NCBI GenBank assembly: GCA_963678675.1
Contig: OY783193.1
Span: forward strand, 4,037,501-4,101,500
Direction: 5' to 3'
Source of the DNA: Xiphydria camelus
Taxonomy: Eukaryota > Arthropoda > Insecta > Hymenoptera > Xiphydriidae
Length of the DNA stretch: 64,000 nucleotides
Shown here: positions 27,903 to 41,645 of the stretch, in pieces
Position numbering within the stretch: the first letter of the stretch is position 1
How the letters are laid out: the number at the start of each line of letters is the position of its first letter
Translations under genes and position numbers: made by a program
Notes under the pieces: generated by a model
What the model was told of the DNA's origin: nothing
What the model saw: only the letters and a program-made list of their open reading frames with translations
The model's database searches: none

Positions 27903-30900
27903 CTAATCAGTACTTCCGGCAGTATGTTCAATCAACCAAAGGGCGGCATTCATCACGTTGTCTATCTCAACTGGACCCGATGCCAAAGGATGATTATCCT
28001 CGTATACGAGTAACCTGAATGAATTTGATCCGAAATAATACAGCACTGCCCGGTCCGCTTGTTATTTTCCGAAGAAGAACAGCTTACTTGGATTTCACGT
28101 TATTAGCTTTGAGGCGGTGATACCAAAGCTTTCCCTGAGAGAACGGTACACGCAAGTCGTTGGTACCGATGCAAACTAGTGTAGGGATCTTGACCTTGTC
28201 GACGTGAACGATCGGAGAGCAATTCAACATTTTCAGGAACATTTCCGCAGATTTCTCCTTAGGGAACGACGCGTCGTAAGGTTCGGCTATTACAGCTGCG
28301 CACCTAAATTGCAACATACAACAAGAATTCCGACGTTTTTATGTATCAACGGATTATAGCATATATATATTAGTTATGAAATATTTTTATATGTAACATC
28401 ATCTTTGATATTCGATCGCGCGCGATAATAAGCCCGCCCCGATCTCTGTGTCGACGTGAAAAGTTAAACACCGAGCTTACACATCGTGCCAGCACGCAAT
28501 TTTCTCTTCCCTAGTCAATGCATTGCGACTGAAAGAGAAATACAGGAATTATGATAAAGTAACATGGGAAAAGAGTGATCGTTCTCACCAATCTGGGATA
28601 TCCGATATGGTGAACATGGCAGCGATATCGATAACCGGATTTCTCGCGACGACCGCTTTAAACATGTTCTGAAACGAAATGCAGACGGGGGATTGGTACC
28701 GATTCATCGCGTTGCTATTGAGCTCTGACACAACTTACAGGATGCTGGCCACTCAGGTGGGCAACTAGAAAACCGCCATGGGAACCACCGTAAAGTCCGA
28801 GTCGTGCAGGATCGAGCCAAGGGTATTTCCGCAAAGTCTCTTCCGTAGCAGTAACGCAGTCTTTAACATCCGCACTTCCCACTCTCCCTTGTAGATATTC
28901 CACATTCTTCGAGCCCATACCCGTAGACCCGCGATAATTCACTTGCAGTACAGCAAAGCCTGAAAATTACGCGTAATGATGAGACGCCAGGACTTGAAAG
29001 AAATGACTAATTTATCTCACCGAGCAAAGTGAAAAGGGACTGATCAAGTGGGAAGATATTGGAGAAAGCTGAATGTGGTCCACCATGAGGCATAACTATC
29101 AGCGGTATCGATTTGTCTTGCCCGCCCTTCGGCCCAAAGTACATCGAATTGAACTGCTCTGAAAAGAAAATGTCACCTCATCCTCGGGAGAAAAAAGATG
29201 GAGTCCGAATAAGGATAACATACTTACTGACGTCATCGTCGTTATCGTACAAATGTTCGTTTGGTTCGTACATAATATTTTCAAAGCCTAAAATTTCCTC
29301 CGACGCCGTGATTCCAGATCGTACTATCTCCCCTATATTTACAGCCTTAGCATTAAATCGCCCCACTTCGAGTCTCGGCTGTTCGACGAGGGAAGTTCTC
29401 AAGAAAGCGATTGTGTTCTTGTACACATCCAGAACGCGCAGAGAACTTCTGTCATTTTCTATTTCGGTGGCAACCTTCGTTTCTACGGGTAATCAATTTT
29501 AACTGTACGAGCAAGAAAAACTTTACTTACGTCGCGTGGTTGGCGATGGAATGAAGCTTACCAAGATTAATGATATACGATCGGGTATTGGATCGCTGCG
29601 AAGTGCTGAGGAAAAGATATTTAGAATCTTCGCTCCAGCAACGCACAGGAAAGCCTTGGCCGTACAAGCCGTAGAATTGCTTGTTATTGCCAATCGTGAT
29701 GCTGGTAGGAACAATGTCTATGACGATGTCAGTCTGGATAAAAACGAAGTGGTTGGAAGATACTTTGTACGAATTACAAATATTATATGTACATTTAACG
29801 CACTACCTTTTCTAAGGATGTTTCCCAGTCAATCTTTACGAGTCTGTGAGCATTGTGATGTGGACCGTACGCTTCCCGTTCGAGCCAGACAAGCGTTTTG
29901 CCGTTGGGGCTAAATCGCGGGCAAACGACCGCACATCCATCGGATGACAGTTTTTCTGAAAAATATCTTGTGTCAGTAGGAGTTTTTATTATTGATTGGT
30001 TTTCTCTAGTCTTCGTCAAAGCATAAAACATCCATGTCCCTCTTACTATAAACTCCGTCTTTCAACAAGAATATCCACGATTCACGATTGGTGCACGCAA
30101 CGAGACCTAGATATCTAGGTTCGTGTTTCCAAGCCACGCCAATGACGTCTTCACCATTCGGCGCCCAAATCACTTGGCCAGGCGAAAGCTCGTCCGGGAT
30201 TCCAGCAAGAGGCGTAATTGTATCCGCAATGGTATCGAGAACTACGACGACGGGGCGATGTTTACCTACCAATTGCTCCCCCCAATGGGGTTTGTAATTG
30301 TACTCGGTGCCCTGTATAAAAAGAGAAGGAAGACAATTTGCCTGATCTCTTATAATCCGAAAACACCCATTTTTTCTTAGAGACGAACCCTTGTAGTTGC
30401 TTCCTCGTCCTCTTTCTTCTCCTTATCCTTGTCCTTCTTATCGAGAGATTTTTGCTTGTAGAAGGGTTCTGGTTTGGGAAGCTTTTTTTCAGCAATGTAC
30501 AGCAACTTAGATTTATCAGGGGACCAGTAGAACGAACCAAATTGAGCTAGGAAAGCGAAGCTGTTATGTATTACAGGAACAACGGGAGACATTCGACCTA
30601 TACATATAGTTCATTAATTATTTACAATCAGAATACACGTCTCCATGGACATCTAAGGACGCTAGATCGTAATTCTTTAAAAGATGTCGCCTGTTCCAAA
30701 TTTCGATAAATTGCTTCTGGGAGTTTTCAACAGTGGCTTGCCTGAGAACAGCTCGGCATTGTTGGTCGTCCGATACAGATGAAGCAAGCCTGTGGGAAGT
30801 AAGAATCATAGTCCAACGTTCAAGTGGCATTTACAGCAATTTTGCAAAAACCTACTCGCTTGTAACATCAATTGGAAAGCCTTCTGATACGAGACTTAAA

Positions 30901-31195
30901 TTTTTATCCAATGATTGCTCCTGCAAAAAACGTTGATTTGCGCGTCTCTCGAGATTTCGCTGAGACCAGCTGCTTTGTACCAGCACTCTATTTTCTGTCG
31001 ATTGGATTATTTTGGCACCAGACAGAGAAGGGTATTGAGCTACTAACTTGTACAATTTCAAAACCTTATCGATCTGCAATCATAGTCGTACGATTGAAGA
31101 TGAATTATAAAAGTGGAAATACTTTTACATACCAAGAAATCAAAATTCAATATAAATAACAATGTATTATATTTTCTTACTTGTTCAGATGCCAT
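27903..31195 (-). CDS. APEH: Acylamino-acid-releasing enzyme (acylaminoacyl-peptidase)
   Basis: Cytosolic serine peptidase (family S9C) that removes N-acylated amino acids from blocked peptides. Fourteen exons in coding order: 31195-31181, 31073-30856, 30789-30626, 30546-30389, 30311-30047, 29955-29807, 29733-29562, 29482-29228, 29158-29021, 28959-28739, 28668-28589, 28528-28481, 28303-28088, 28014-27903. They total 2211 nt and 736 aa, close to the 732 aa of human APEH. The N-terminal half is the beta-propeller (HYS-like repeats, VICPRFSPNGK-type blades). The C-terminal alpha/beta-hydrolase domain has MPHGGPHSAF (oxyanion loop), VNYRGSTGMG, the nucleophile motif GGSHGG, the Asp of GTNDLRVPF and the His of EDNHPLASG. 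A lysine/glutamate-rich insertion lies at about residues 165-183. Only five codons are in the first coding exon. Confidence 0.96.
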
Positions 31196-31692
31196 CTTTG
31201 CAGCTAAAATTCTGTGTGCGGGAACAAAGAAAGATAACTTAGATCGGCACAAATAGCTCGTAGTGAATCTTCAGGTAATTATATATGGTATAAATTGCCC
31301 GCATTTTACGATGTGTAAAAAAGGATTTAGTATATCAACACTGGCCAGACAAGATAATCGTAGTTGGAGTCGATCGGAGTCATCTGTAGTTGGTCCAGTT
31401 TCACCCATCCACGTTGCATATGTACGTATAGGTACACACACATGCACATTCAGTCGGCAAATTCTGTGGTATCTATGGAGCAGCGTTTCGTCTTGACTGC
31501 AAGATCTTTCACAGAGGACGCCTTTCGCCAACGTTGGGCATTATTTTCTCTTTGAATTGTTTTATTCACAGCCATGCAGTACATCGCATGCGCTACTCGT
31601 CGCGGAGCAACAAGTGCGTCCTTTTCGAGTTTCGAAGACGGTTCGGCGTTAGACAACGGTGAAGTTTAAAGAACCGTGGACGCGGAATCACA
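31196..31692. promoter_or_regulatory. Candidate shared promoter region between APEH and fused
   Basis: 497 bp separates the divergent start codons. No core-promoter motif was identified. Confidence 0.35.
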
Positions 31693-34600
31693 ATGGAAAA
31701 GTATAAAGTTTTAGGCCAAGTGGGCGAAGGCTCATTCGGACAAGTTTACCAGGCGAAGAAGCGCTCGGACGGTGAGATCGTAGCTTTTAAAGTGATCAGA
31801 AAGGTGAGAACGTCGTGATGCAAAACCCTCGCGACGAAGTCCCGTTTAGAAATGGTCTCGACTCGTGGGTTCGTCGATTTTCTCTTCTATCTTCTCCCAG
31901 CAAGGGCGTTCTCTGGAGGAGCTCAAAAGTTTACGTCAGGAATGCGAGATTCAACGTCACCTACATCATCCCAATATAGTTCAAATGTTGGACTCCTTTG
32001 AAACCGAAAATGAGGTAGGGTCTGCCGGTGATTCCAATAAATGAATGTTCTTTTTAACCCTTTATCGAAAAAAAAGAAAAATTCCGCCGGACAATCATTA
32101 ACTTGAAGGTTAATTTATATCAGTGACTATAGATTTGGAAGACACCCAACTTTGGGCGAATCTCGTGCCCGCGGCTAACTGTCGGTAAATACCGACAAAA
32201 ATTTGTCGTAAATTCATATACCGATCAATTGAAAAGCTTATCCTAATTGTTGTACAGTTTCAAATTGAATTTCATCTTGAAAAATCCTTCAGTCTTATGG
32301 TTTTTCACAAAACGCGAGTAGAAAAATGTCGGTAAATTTACCAGTCGAGCCACAGACACAACGCGCCTGCATCCGAATGAAGATGAGATAAGCTAGCGCC
32401 GAACTAGAAGCAATATCTGGCTTATCTCATCTCCCGAATGACCATCGTCGATGTTCTTTTTTAGATCGTCGTAGTGACCGAATATGCCGATAAGGAATTG
32501 TACAAGATATTGGAAAAGGCTGGCGGTACGTTACCGGAAGAACAAGCTCAAGTGATAGCTTGCGATCTCGTTTCCGCCCTGTATTATCTACACTCCAACA
32601 GAGTTCTGCACAGGTTCGTAATACGAGACTGTTTGAGTCGAGAATGCTTCGAACCGTACTCGGCTTCTTGATTTCACAGAGACCTGAAACCGCAAAATGT
32701 TCTTCTCGAGGCGAACGGAGTGGCAAAGCTGTGCGACTTTGGCTTTGCGCGCAGTATGAGCACGGGAACGCACGTTCTCACTTCCATAAAGGGAACGCCG
32801 TTGTACATGGCACCCGAGCTCATCGAGGAGCACCCCTACGATCATAACGCCGATCTCTGGTTTGTGCAGCTGTGGTTGATCCCTTGCGAATGAACGCGGA
32901 ATCGATTTCTCATCGACATCTCTCGATGCAGGTCTCTCGGTTGCATAATTTACGAGCTGATAGTGGGAACGCCTCCGTTTCAAACAAAGTCGATCTTGCA
33001 TCTGGTGAAGCTGATCAGTTCCGAAGCCGTGAAATGGCCGGACGTCGTGTCGGCGAATTGTAAGAGCTTCTTACAGGTAATTCCTCCTCGCGACGAGCGA
33101 GAGCGTCCAGTTAACGAATGTTGAAACTCGCTCGTTGCAGGGTTTGCTGCAAAAGGATCCGCGTCGACGCTTGACCTGGCCCGATTTATTGAAACATCCG
33201 TTCGTGAAGAACCGAATTCTGATCGTAAGCGGCGGAGCGCCCGTACCTTTTACGACACCGCTATCCGCCAGCCAAGCGCGGGCTAAGCAGCAGCAGCTGC
33301 AGACCTTGGAGAAGCGCTCGACCATCCGTTCCAAGTACGTGTCCACGGCAAACGGAGTATCGATAACGTCGGCTGTATTTCGCCCGATCGTTCGGCATCA
33401 CGATACAATTTTACGACGGTCTGCAGGGTTCTGGAGAAAATCGTGCGGAAGATACAAGAGCAAGAGCGAAAGCTCCGAGAGCAACGACAGAGAATGTGCT
33501 CGTCTCAGCCACGCTACCCCTTGGCGCACGGTTACTGTCAGTACGGGATCGATCAGCAGCACTGTCACGCCTTGCACCGCAGCGAACCCAGCGGCACCGA
33601 CTCGAGCGCGAGCGTCGATGTACTCCTCGGTAATCTGAGCCTGAGGGCCTCTCTACGGAGCGATCTTCTCGCCGCGGACCACGCGTTGTGTCGGAGTAAC
33701 TGTCAAAATACCGCGCTCGTCCGACCAGAGTGCCAGCTCGAATCAGCCGCGCCGCCGCAGACGGCGGAAGCGGGGAAGTCGCGGATCGAGGAAGTAAAAA
33801 TCGAGGCCAACGCGGAAATTGCCGAAACGGAAAAGACGAGCGCCGATACGGTCAAGCACGGTCGAGGTGACGGGACGGACATCGACGTCGACAAAACTTC
33901 ACCGGAGGACGATCCACCCGGAGGGGAATGCGAGCGCAAGCGGAGTCGCCTCAGTCTGGACTACGAGCTGGAGTTCGGTAAGAACTCCGCGGACAAACAC
34001 GCGAGATTACCGGACTGGGATCCGCGCGCGGTGGAACGACCGATCGAGAACGAGGAGTGGGTGGCGTTTCTTCAGCGCTCGATGGAGGAAGTCATGGAGA
34101 GCGAGGTCGGTTCGCTGCTCCAACAGAATTGCGTCTCCGTGTTCGTTTCGCCGCTGAGAAATCCAGCGGCCGGTTGTCGCGTGGTCGAGTACGTGGCCTG
34201 CCTCCTGGCGCTGCCCTTCGTCGTCTCCGTCGTGCCGGAGAAGCTGAGGAAGATCGAGCGTGTCTACCTCGACGTGAGAGTCGTGCCGAATTTGGTGTAC
34301 GCCGTGAAGCTCTTGATGACCGAGCGGAATTCCGACGAACGAAACTGTGCCGCGAGCTCTGGTGCGGCGGCGAGCGCGCGATCGGCCTCCACCCTCTCGG
34401 CCGACGAACTGCAGGCGCTGGAGTGCTCGATGCTCCTGCTCTGCCGACTGGTGTACTCTCGGGAGCAGTTCCTCACGCAATTTTGCGACGCTGTCTACAT
34501 CGTCAACGGGATGCCGTTGCTGCAGCAGCTCCTCGCCTTGGAGAAGCGAAAAGCGAGGGTGGTGGCGGACCTCGTCGCTATCCTGAACAACGTGTTGCGC

Positions 34601-34982
34601 TCGCAGCCGGAAAACGCCGAATTGGTGGAGAGGGTCGTACTGCGCGGCAAGACGCCCGGAACCGCGGTGGAGCAGCTCGGTAAACTCCTGACGCACAGGC
34701 AGAGCGTCTTGAGAGCGAGAACCTGTACCTTGGTCAGACTGCTGGGACGATTCAGCTGTAGGGCCCTGCAACAGGTGTGGGGACGAACCATGAGAAATTT
34801 CATGGAAACTTCCACGTTCGACGACGACGAGGACGTTAGACGCGTGAGTAGCGGCGAGCGGAAAAAGACGCGGAGCCGAATTCACGACCCGGAGTGTCCT
34901 CCTTGTATTTCAGGCCGCCGAAGACGCCGTGAGCGAGCTGAAGCAACTCGTGTACTACAATCAACAGAGCCCGGCCGGTTAG
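31693..34982 (+). CDS. fu: Serine/threonine kinase Fused (STK36 orthologue)
   Basis: Hedgehog-pathway kinase that in flies acts with Cos2 and Su(fu) on Ci; in vertebrates STK36 is also linked to motile cilia. Eight exons: 31693-31803, 31901-32014, 32465-32613, 32680-32859, 32932-33076, 33141-33334, 33427-34843, 34914-34982; 2379 nt, 792 aa, close to the 805 aa of Drosophila Fused. The kinase domain spans residues about 4-254: GEGSFGQVY loop, AFKVIRK lysine, [11 protein letters not shown] catalytic loop, CDFGFARSM and GTPLYMAPE activation segment, [15 protein letters not shown] basic linker follows ([16 protein letters not shown]), then an acidic/Ser-rich region and a helical regulatory tail with leucine-rich repeats of the ARM kind. 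The final 22-residue exon is spliced by a clear TTTCAG acceptor; reading through instead gives a longer, arginine-rich tail. Confidence 0.95.
32375..32441. repeat. Short inverted repeat in fused intron 2
   Basis: AGATGAGATAAGC and its complement GCTTATCTCATCT face each other across about 30 bp. The intron is the longest in the gene, which could reflect insertion of a small element. Confidence 0.45.
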
Positions 34983-35516
34983 CAGTCGCGAGGAGGCGCC
35001 GGGCTGTTGGGAAAGAGGAATCCGGTAAAATTAATTGCAACATCTCTGCGTTCGGACGAGGAATAGGTTCGAAGGTTTACGAAGGTCGCCGCGAAGTATC
35101 TCGGCGCTTCGCGGTGCAATCGTGAGAAGGTCCGTAGTTCACGGTCGTCTTCCCAGCGCGCACGCATATCATATTGGTGTGTGTGTGTGTTCGACGGAAA
35201 TATATTTTTACGAAAAGGGTCATTCGCGTCGAACCCGTGGAAACGATACGCGATTATCGCGCACTATTTTTAACGCGGCGTCAGCGGCGCGCGTTTCTTT
35301 GGTGCAACTTTTAGAAGCTATGCGCAATCAAAGGAATGGGAATAGGAACAGCGCCTCTCGTTCTTTCGGTCGTGCGTAGCCCCTTACGAACGATGCGCGG
35401 TTAGACAGCCGCGTGGAATAGAAGGAACGAGATTAGTGTATAAATTGATTCGCGCGTGTAACGCTCACCTGGAAACGTGCCTATAATACCGTGCCGACAT
35501 TGCGGCACGGGCGTGG

Positions 35517-35570
35517 AATAAAACGTACGGAACTGATATGACCGTGGCGCGAAATACGCCTAGCTTTATT
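35517..35570. terminator. Overlapping convergent polyadenylation signals
   Basis: AATAAA on the plus strand at 35517-35522 suits fused. AATAAA on the minus strand at 35570-35565 suits the astacin gene. If both are used the two transcripts overlap tail-to-tail. Confidence 0.4.
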
Positions 35571-35852
35571 TCTCACCAGTCCGATATGATCGTTTATACG
35601 TGCAAAAGGCGATTTACGACGCGTCGTAAACACGACGTCGCGTTCTTCGATATACAGCATATCACGAGGTGGGCGAACGAATTTGAGATCTAATTCAACC
35701 GCGATCCTTTCTCCCGTCTCGCGTAACGAAGACATTACATCCGACTCGCGATACCCGAATCCTCATTTCAACATCAGATAAGCCGTGCGCTCGTTCCCCG
35801 CGCGGAAACGTCGCGACGATCCTTCCGAGGCGTGTCCAGGGCGGCCGGTCAG

Positions 35853-37182
35853 TCATTCGAAGAGCCAGGCGAGAGGTCCGTTCCCCGTGGTGCCGGACGG
35901 GCCAGTGCCTTCCGGCTTCCGGTCGCCGCATTCCTCCTTGTACATCTCCCGCAGTTTCGCCACGTCCTTTTTGCTCAGACCTTCGCGCTGTCCGAGTTTC
36001 ACCTTCTCCTTCTGAAAAGCCATCGACCGCGCGTAGGTATACACGTATGTACGCGCGCGCGCGAGCGAGCGGGCCTCTTACCGTCGGCGTGATGGTAGGT
36101 TCTCCATTTTTGGAGAAAGCGTGTCCGCTGTAGTGCATGACGCTTTTGTAATCGTATCCGATCCCATAGTCCGTCACCGTATTGCCGTCGTATTTGTTGA
36201 AGTTGTGCTCCCTGCCTGCGGGCGAGAGCGGAGAGCGGAAGGGGATCGTTAGAATTGCCGTTGCGCGAGTACAGCGGTGCGTACCGCGCGACTCGCGTCG
36301 TCAGCGGGACGCGACGGAGCGAGACTCACCCGGCTGGATGTTGTCCCAGTGAATCTCTACCCACTCGTCGCGATCCGACGAGCTCTGCTGATGATAGAAG
36401 CCCAGAGCGTGCATCATCTCGTGCACCACCACGCCGTGGCGCACGCATCCGGGATTTTGCAGATTGACGACTTGGCCTTTGCCGTGGCGACCGACGAGCG
36501 ACCAGCATCCCGAGTTGGAGCCGCGCACGGTCACGAAGTCCTCGTCGCCCTCCTTGTAGGGACGGAAGCGGAGGCACGTCTTCTCCTCGTACTCTTTCAG
36601 GGCGCCCTCGATCACCGCGACGTCCTTCTCGTCTGCGCGTTCGCGGGATCGCACGAGAGAGACTGCGTTTTTAATCGGCGCAGCTGATGCACCCGGCGAT
36701 TACGGGGAGCACGAGAGAAGATACGCTCACCAAACTCTTCGTCGTGGATGTGGTACGGAATCGTGGCACCGGGCCAGCGCGCGGTATCGTCCAGCAGTCC
36801 GTTCTTGCCGGACGTGTCCGACGCCGACGACAGCATGATGTCACCCTGGAAGAGGCCGCTCAGCTCCCAGGGATTCTGCTCGTCGTTCGGCGTCCAGGAT
36901 TTCACGCGGTTCGCTGCTCGGGGTAATTGTATGTAGGTATACGTGGCTCTCTCTCGGTAGTCGTTGAGTGTTTTCACGGGATGGAAAATCGAATCGAATG
37001 CACCGCGAATAATTACCGATCTTCGCCTGGTCGTGATTTTCCTCGAAGAAGCCGCCGTAGCGAGGCTCGGGAGGCACCGCTCGTTCCCGGGCATCGCGAC
37101 GAGCGACTGCAGTCGGCGGTGAGCCGAGAGTCTCGAGGGCTGTTAGAAGTAACAGAAGGAGCGGTACTCGCGCGCGCAGCAT
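35853..37182 (-). CDS. Secreted astacin-family zinc metalloprotease
   Basis: Five exons in coding order: 37182-37017, 36913-36731, 36632-36330, 36215-36082, 36011-35853; 945 nt, 314 aa. ATG at 37182 opens a signal peptide (LRARVPLLLLLLTALETLG). The propeptide contains PWELSGLFQGDIML, which carries the FxGD-type aspartate switch. The mature protease follows: ARWPGATIPY start, ALKEYEEKTCLRF, and the zinc motif HEMMHALGFYHQ with the third histidine, then DRDEWVEIHWDNI and the Met-turn YDYKSVMHYS. Two of the conserved cysteines are visible (EKTCLRF, GSNSGCWS), with later ones at NPGC and EEC. There is no CUB, EGF or ShK tail, so it is the short form. Substrate unknown. Confidence 0.93.
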
Positions 37183-40015
37183 CCCCTCTGTCGTATACAC
37201 GGAAGTATTACTGTTCCGATGCGCAGAGAGAGTCCAGCGAAGGTGTCGCGGAATGAAGAGGCGCGCGAACGGTGCGATATATATGAGCGGGGAAAATAGC
37301 GAGCCTCTCTCTCGCTGCAGGGTGTACGGCGATAGACGGGTTTCCCGCTGCGTTGTCGCCTCATTGATATCCTCTTATCCCTCACGCATTGATTGCGAAA
37401 CGAGTTCGAACGTTAGCCCTGGATCTCGATCGCGCGTCATCGGAATCGACGAGGAGATTTAACCCGAGGGAAAATTCGTAATACCGAAACGCCGCTCCTC
37501 CCGTGAAGATCGTCGCGCGATCCTGTGAAATGAGAGACTCTAGTCGAGCCGCGTAGGTACACGCAAGTAGCCCCTCGTTCGATAGGTCGCTTCATATCCG
37601 AAAGGAAGTGCCGTATACGTGGTGAGCGTGGCGAATATCGTCGCGCTTTATCGCACATGCGCCCGTAGACACGAATTACCAACCGAGGTAGGTACGTGCG
37701 CGCGATACGGCTGCGGCAAGCGGCGAACGACTTTTATCGAAACGCGATTGGAAGGACGAACGAAACGCTTTTCCCGGTCATCGATCGCGCGCGCGCGCGG
37801 CGACTCGGAGCCCGCTCCGGCATCTCTCGACGCCCCGGGGGACGCGCGCATGTGGGTCAAAATAATTCGGTAGCCGACGAATCCGTATATGTGGTCCATC
37901 AACGTTATCCTTGTGTCGCTTGTACACGAACGCCCGCCTGCCTCCCCACCTCCGCTCCAATATTTTCATTCGTTCCGCCGCGACCGCGTTGCGCGTCGTC
38001 GGGCCGCGCGCGCGCGCGCGGGCGCGAAATGATAGCGGTACAGCCGCGGACGAGGCGACGCTGCGAATTCGGCGGAGAGGGTGGGTCCGTCGATGCGTAG
38101 CGCGGCGCCAAATTTTTCGAGGACGTTGAACGCTGAAAGAGACGCGGAGGGAAAAAAGGAGAAAGAGAAGGAACCGCGCGAGAAGTTAACAATGCCGCGG
38201 ACGGTGATCCTCTCGTGCTTCTGATCGCTCCCCCCCCCCTCCCCCCTCCCCCTCAGCGTCGCCTCTGGACTCTCGGAATGAAAAACGCCGTGAAATCGGA
38301 CGGTACCAGCGGGGACGGTACGGCCGACGAAAAAAATCGGAGCAGCCGCGGTCGTTGACGTTGCGATCTAGGCGACCTAACGTTTCGCCGGTCGGCGCGG
38401 ATCTCGCGCGCGGGGGAAGAGGTTCGCGCGGACAGGCGACGAGACCGGAAGAAGATCGACCCCGCGAGCGACGTCGAGAGCCACACCGCGAGGAGCCGGG
38501 GTCGTCGCCGGGTCGTTAAACGGGTGTCTCGCCCGCGCGCGCGGTATCGCCGCGTGCATCTGGTATAGTTCGCGCGGCGCGCGAGGGGAAGAGGGAGGCC
38601 GCCCGATCAGGACCGCGGGCCGGTTCTCCCGGCTGCAACCACTTTCGAGCTCCCAACACACCTCGAGGAAGTGCCTACTTACGCCGCTCGCCGCGCGCAT
38701 GTACGCGCGACTCTCGCCTCGTACGTGCGCGGCGCTGCCGCGTATACACTCGGCCGTCGGCTATTTTTATTCTCCCTTCGCGATCGAGGCGGCGCGCGCG
38801 TCCTTGTTTCGCGCGCCCAGGGGGCGAAGAAGGGATCCCGGTCGAAATATAGCGGCGCGGCGCGCGCGGGGGGCCCGATAAATCGGCAATAACAACCCGT
38901 CGTCGTAAGAGTCGAACGAGGCGTCGCGATGGGAGGGGGAGGGAAAGACCGCTGGGGGGCTTCGCCACTCGTTGCGCCGATACCGCGGCGAGTAGGCGTT
39001 AGATGTGTGCGTTAGATAAGCGCGCGGTCCAGCGAGGTGGGGGAGAAAATCTCAAGGAAGGAATCTGACGGCGAGGCCAACGACCGAGCTGTTCCAGATT
39101 CGGCAGGAGCTCCTCTCATAGCCTAAATTCTAGCCGGACTTCTCGGAACCGCGCGCGGCCTGCGAGAAAAACTCCGCGCCGCGCCTTCTCCCGCGGATGC
39201 GTTCTACACCTGTGGACGCGCATCCTACCCCGCGCCGCCGTTCGCGCGCGTACGGGTATACTTCGTTAGCTACGCGCGTCGCCCGATTAACGACCCGCGC
39301 GCCGCGGTTATCGCGTTCGGCCGATCGACGCGCGAGCGAGCGGCGCTCTCTCGTAATCGCGCGAGAGGATCGTCGGATTGCAACTCGAACGGAGAGAGGG
39401 GGGGGGGGGCGGATGACGGAGAAGCCGTTTACCGAGAGAAAGACGGAGGAGGGAACCGGAAATCCAAGCGGGTGCACCATACGATGGTTCGTAAATTTCT
39501 AATTACGATCCTCTCTATACGGCGAAATGACTACGACGACGGGTATGGAGGGGAGGATGAGACGTACACTGCCCCCTCGAGCGGCACGAGCCACCCGTCT
39601 CGTCGTTGGCCGTTACGAAGAGAGCGATACGCGCAAAAAGGTCGGCCGTTCGCGAAGTCTTTCAATTGACGCATGCACGTGCTGCTCCACGTGGCGGCGG
39701 GTCAACGATCTTTGATAACAGTGCCGCGCTCTCCCTCTCTCCCTCCCTTCTTCTCTTTCGCCACTCGCGCCTCACCTGAAGCACGCCGATCGCGCCGAAG
39801 AAGATCGCGCGCCACTATGGAAACCAGGCGGGACGTTGTACGCGATGCGTGGTACGCTCGACGATCCGCGAGTCCGGCCACGTATAACGGAACGTCGAAA
39901 CTTCGGACGCGGGGAACACCGAACTTCCCGTGAAACCGACGAGGGACCCTTTCGAAGGGGGCCCCTGCGGAACGCTCCTTCGATGCGATTCGAGGACGTA
40001 GGAAGAGGTTTTCCG

Positions 40016-40020
<5 letters not shown>
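37183..40020. other. GC-rich intergenic region
   Basis: CpG-dense, with many overlapping arginine-rich ORFs on both strands, none with a recognisable domain. A poly-C/poly-G run lies near 38.2 kb and another near 39.4 kb. Confidence 0.5.

Positions 40021-40050
<30 letters not shown>
40021..40050 (+). repeat. (TC)n microsatellite
   Basis: Uninterrupted CT dinucleotide repeats. Confidence 0.95.
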
Positions 40051-40051
<1 letters not shown>

Positions 40052-40879
40052 CGACAATCAGTCCGAAAAATCGACGAACGGTAGATTCTTGCGGTTCGAA
40101 AGGCAGCGTTTCTTATATCGGCCTCGCTTTCTTCCTCGTCCCGTTCTTCTTCTTCTCCTCCGTTTGGAGCCTCATTTTTTGGCAGTCGCGCGCAAATTAT
40201 CACGGAACGCGGTGGCTTTTCATTTTTCGCCCCACTCCGCGCATCACGCGCGTCAAATTTCTGGTAAAGCGCATCGCATCGACGCGTACGCCTCCCGCAG
40301 TTCGCTCGGATTTTCCGAGAGGGCGCGCGATGGGTTTTCTTCCCTCGCGCGAGAAAAAGTGCGCGCGATCGTACCGTGCCCTCACGTGCCTCGCCAACCG
40401 GTACGCGAGAGACGATCGCTTCGCTCTTCGGTTGTTGAAAGGACCTGCGCGCTCGTGAGCGTCGCGTTCCTCGCGAAGAGCGTGAATCATTTGCGCGCGG
40501 AAGCCGAGGAAGATTGAGGAGATCTCGTCGTCTCTCCGTCAGTCCCGAGCGGATCTCCGCGGGGAGCATTTTTCGCGAAACTCGTTGCCGCGTCGCTCTC
40601 GCGCGTAGGACGCGCGAGAACTGGAATCGCGAGGCGCGCGGTGGTATACCCTACCAACAGGACGGGTATTTTTAGCGAGGCGACAGTTAACCTCTTTATT
40701 CCGATTCAGGATCCTCACGCGAGAGTCGCTCTTGTACGCCCGCACCTTCGAATGTTTCGTCTTCCTTCCTTCCTCCGCCCCTCTCTTTCTGCTCCCTCTC
40801 TCTTTCCCACCCTCCCTCCCACCCTTTGATTACTTTGTTGTAATAAGTTATGCTGATTCTTATTCCAGTCTCACTTTAT

Positions 40880-41594
40880 GGCTTCTGTTTCCTTTCTTTG
40901 TGCGCTCTTAGGAGACTTCAGAGCCATCAATAAATGCATCTTCTTCCTTCCTCTCTCGCGTAATAAATGCTTCTTCTTCTTCTTCTCTTAATTTTTTACC
41001 TTAATCTTTTATTTTTCATTATATTTGTCCTTGTATCTTTCTTTGTGAGCTCTTAGAGGACTTGTCCTAGAGTCTAATAAACACTTCTTCTTCTTCTTCT
41101 TTTCTCTCTCTCTTTATTTACTTGTTAATTTACTCGCTTACTCATTTGTTACCTCTACTTACCTATTTATCTTTATAGTTAACTATCTGTCTGTGTCTTT
41201 CTTAGTTGGCCCTAGAGGGCTTGCCTTAGTCTAATAAATGCTTCTTCTTCTTCTCTCTTTCTCTCTAATTCTGTTGGCTCTAGAGGGCTTGCCCTAGTCT
41301 AATAAATGCTTCTTCTTCTTCTTCTCTCTCTCTCTCTAATTCTCTCGTCTGCTTTCTTAGTTACTTTCTTAGTTATCTAGTTTCTTGCTTATCATACTTT
41401 ACTTTGTTAGTTCAATCGGTATCATTTGCATTGTGCGCTTTTATTTACCTTATTTTGTTAGTCTAGCCCGTTCTATTATTTACTTTATCTCTTATACGCT
41501 CGTTCACTCTTTTAGTTGCTTTCTTCGATATTTACTTGTTATGACCTTTTGTGTGCTCTCAGAGGGCCTTCGCGGCCATAGAGCAGAATAAACG

Positions 41595-41645
<51 letters not shown>

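Noticed and set aside
39772..40569. 265-codon minus-strand ORF with Arg-Glu repeats
   Set aside because: Driven by a (TC)n microsatellite and GC-rich flanks; overlapping ORFs on the other strand.
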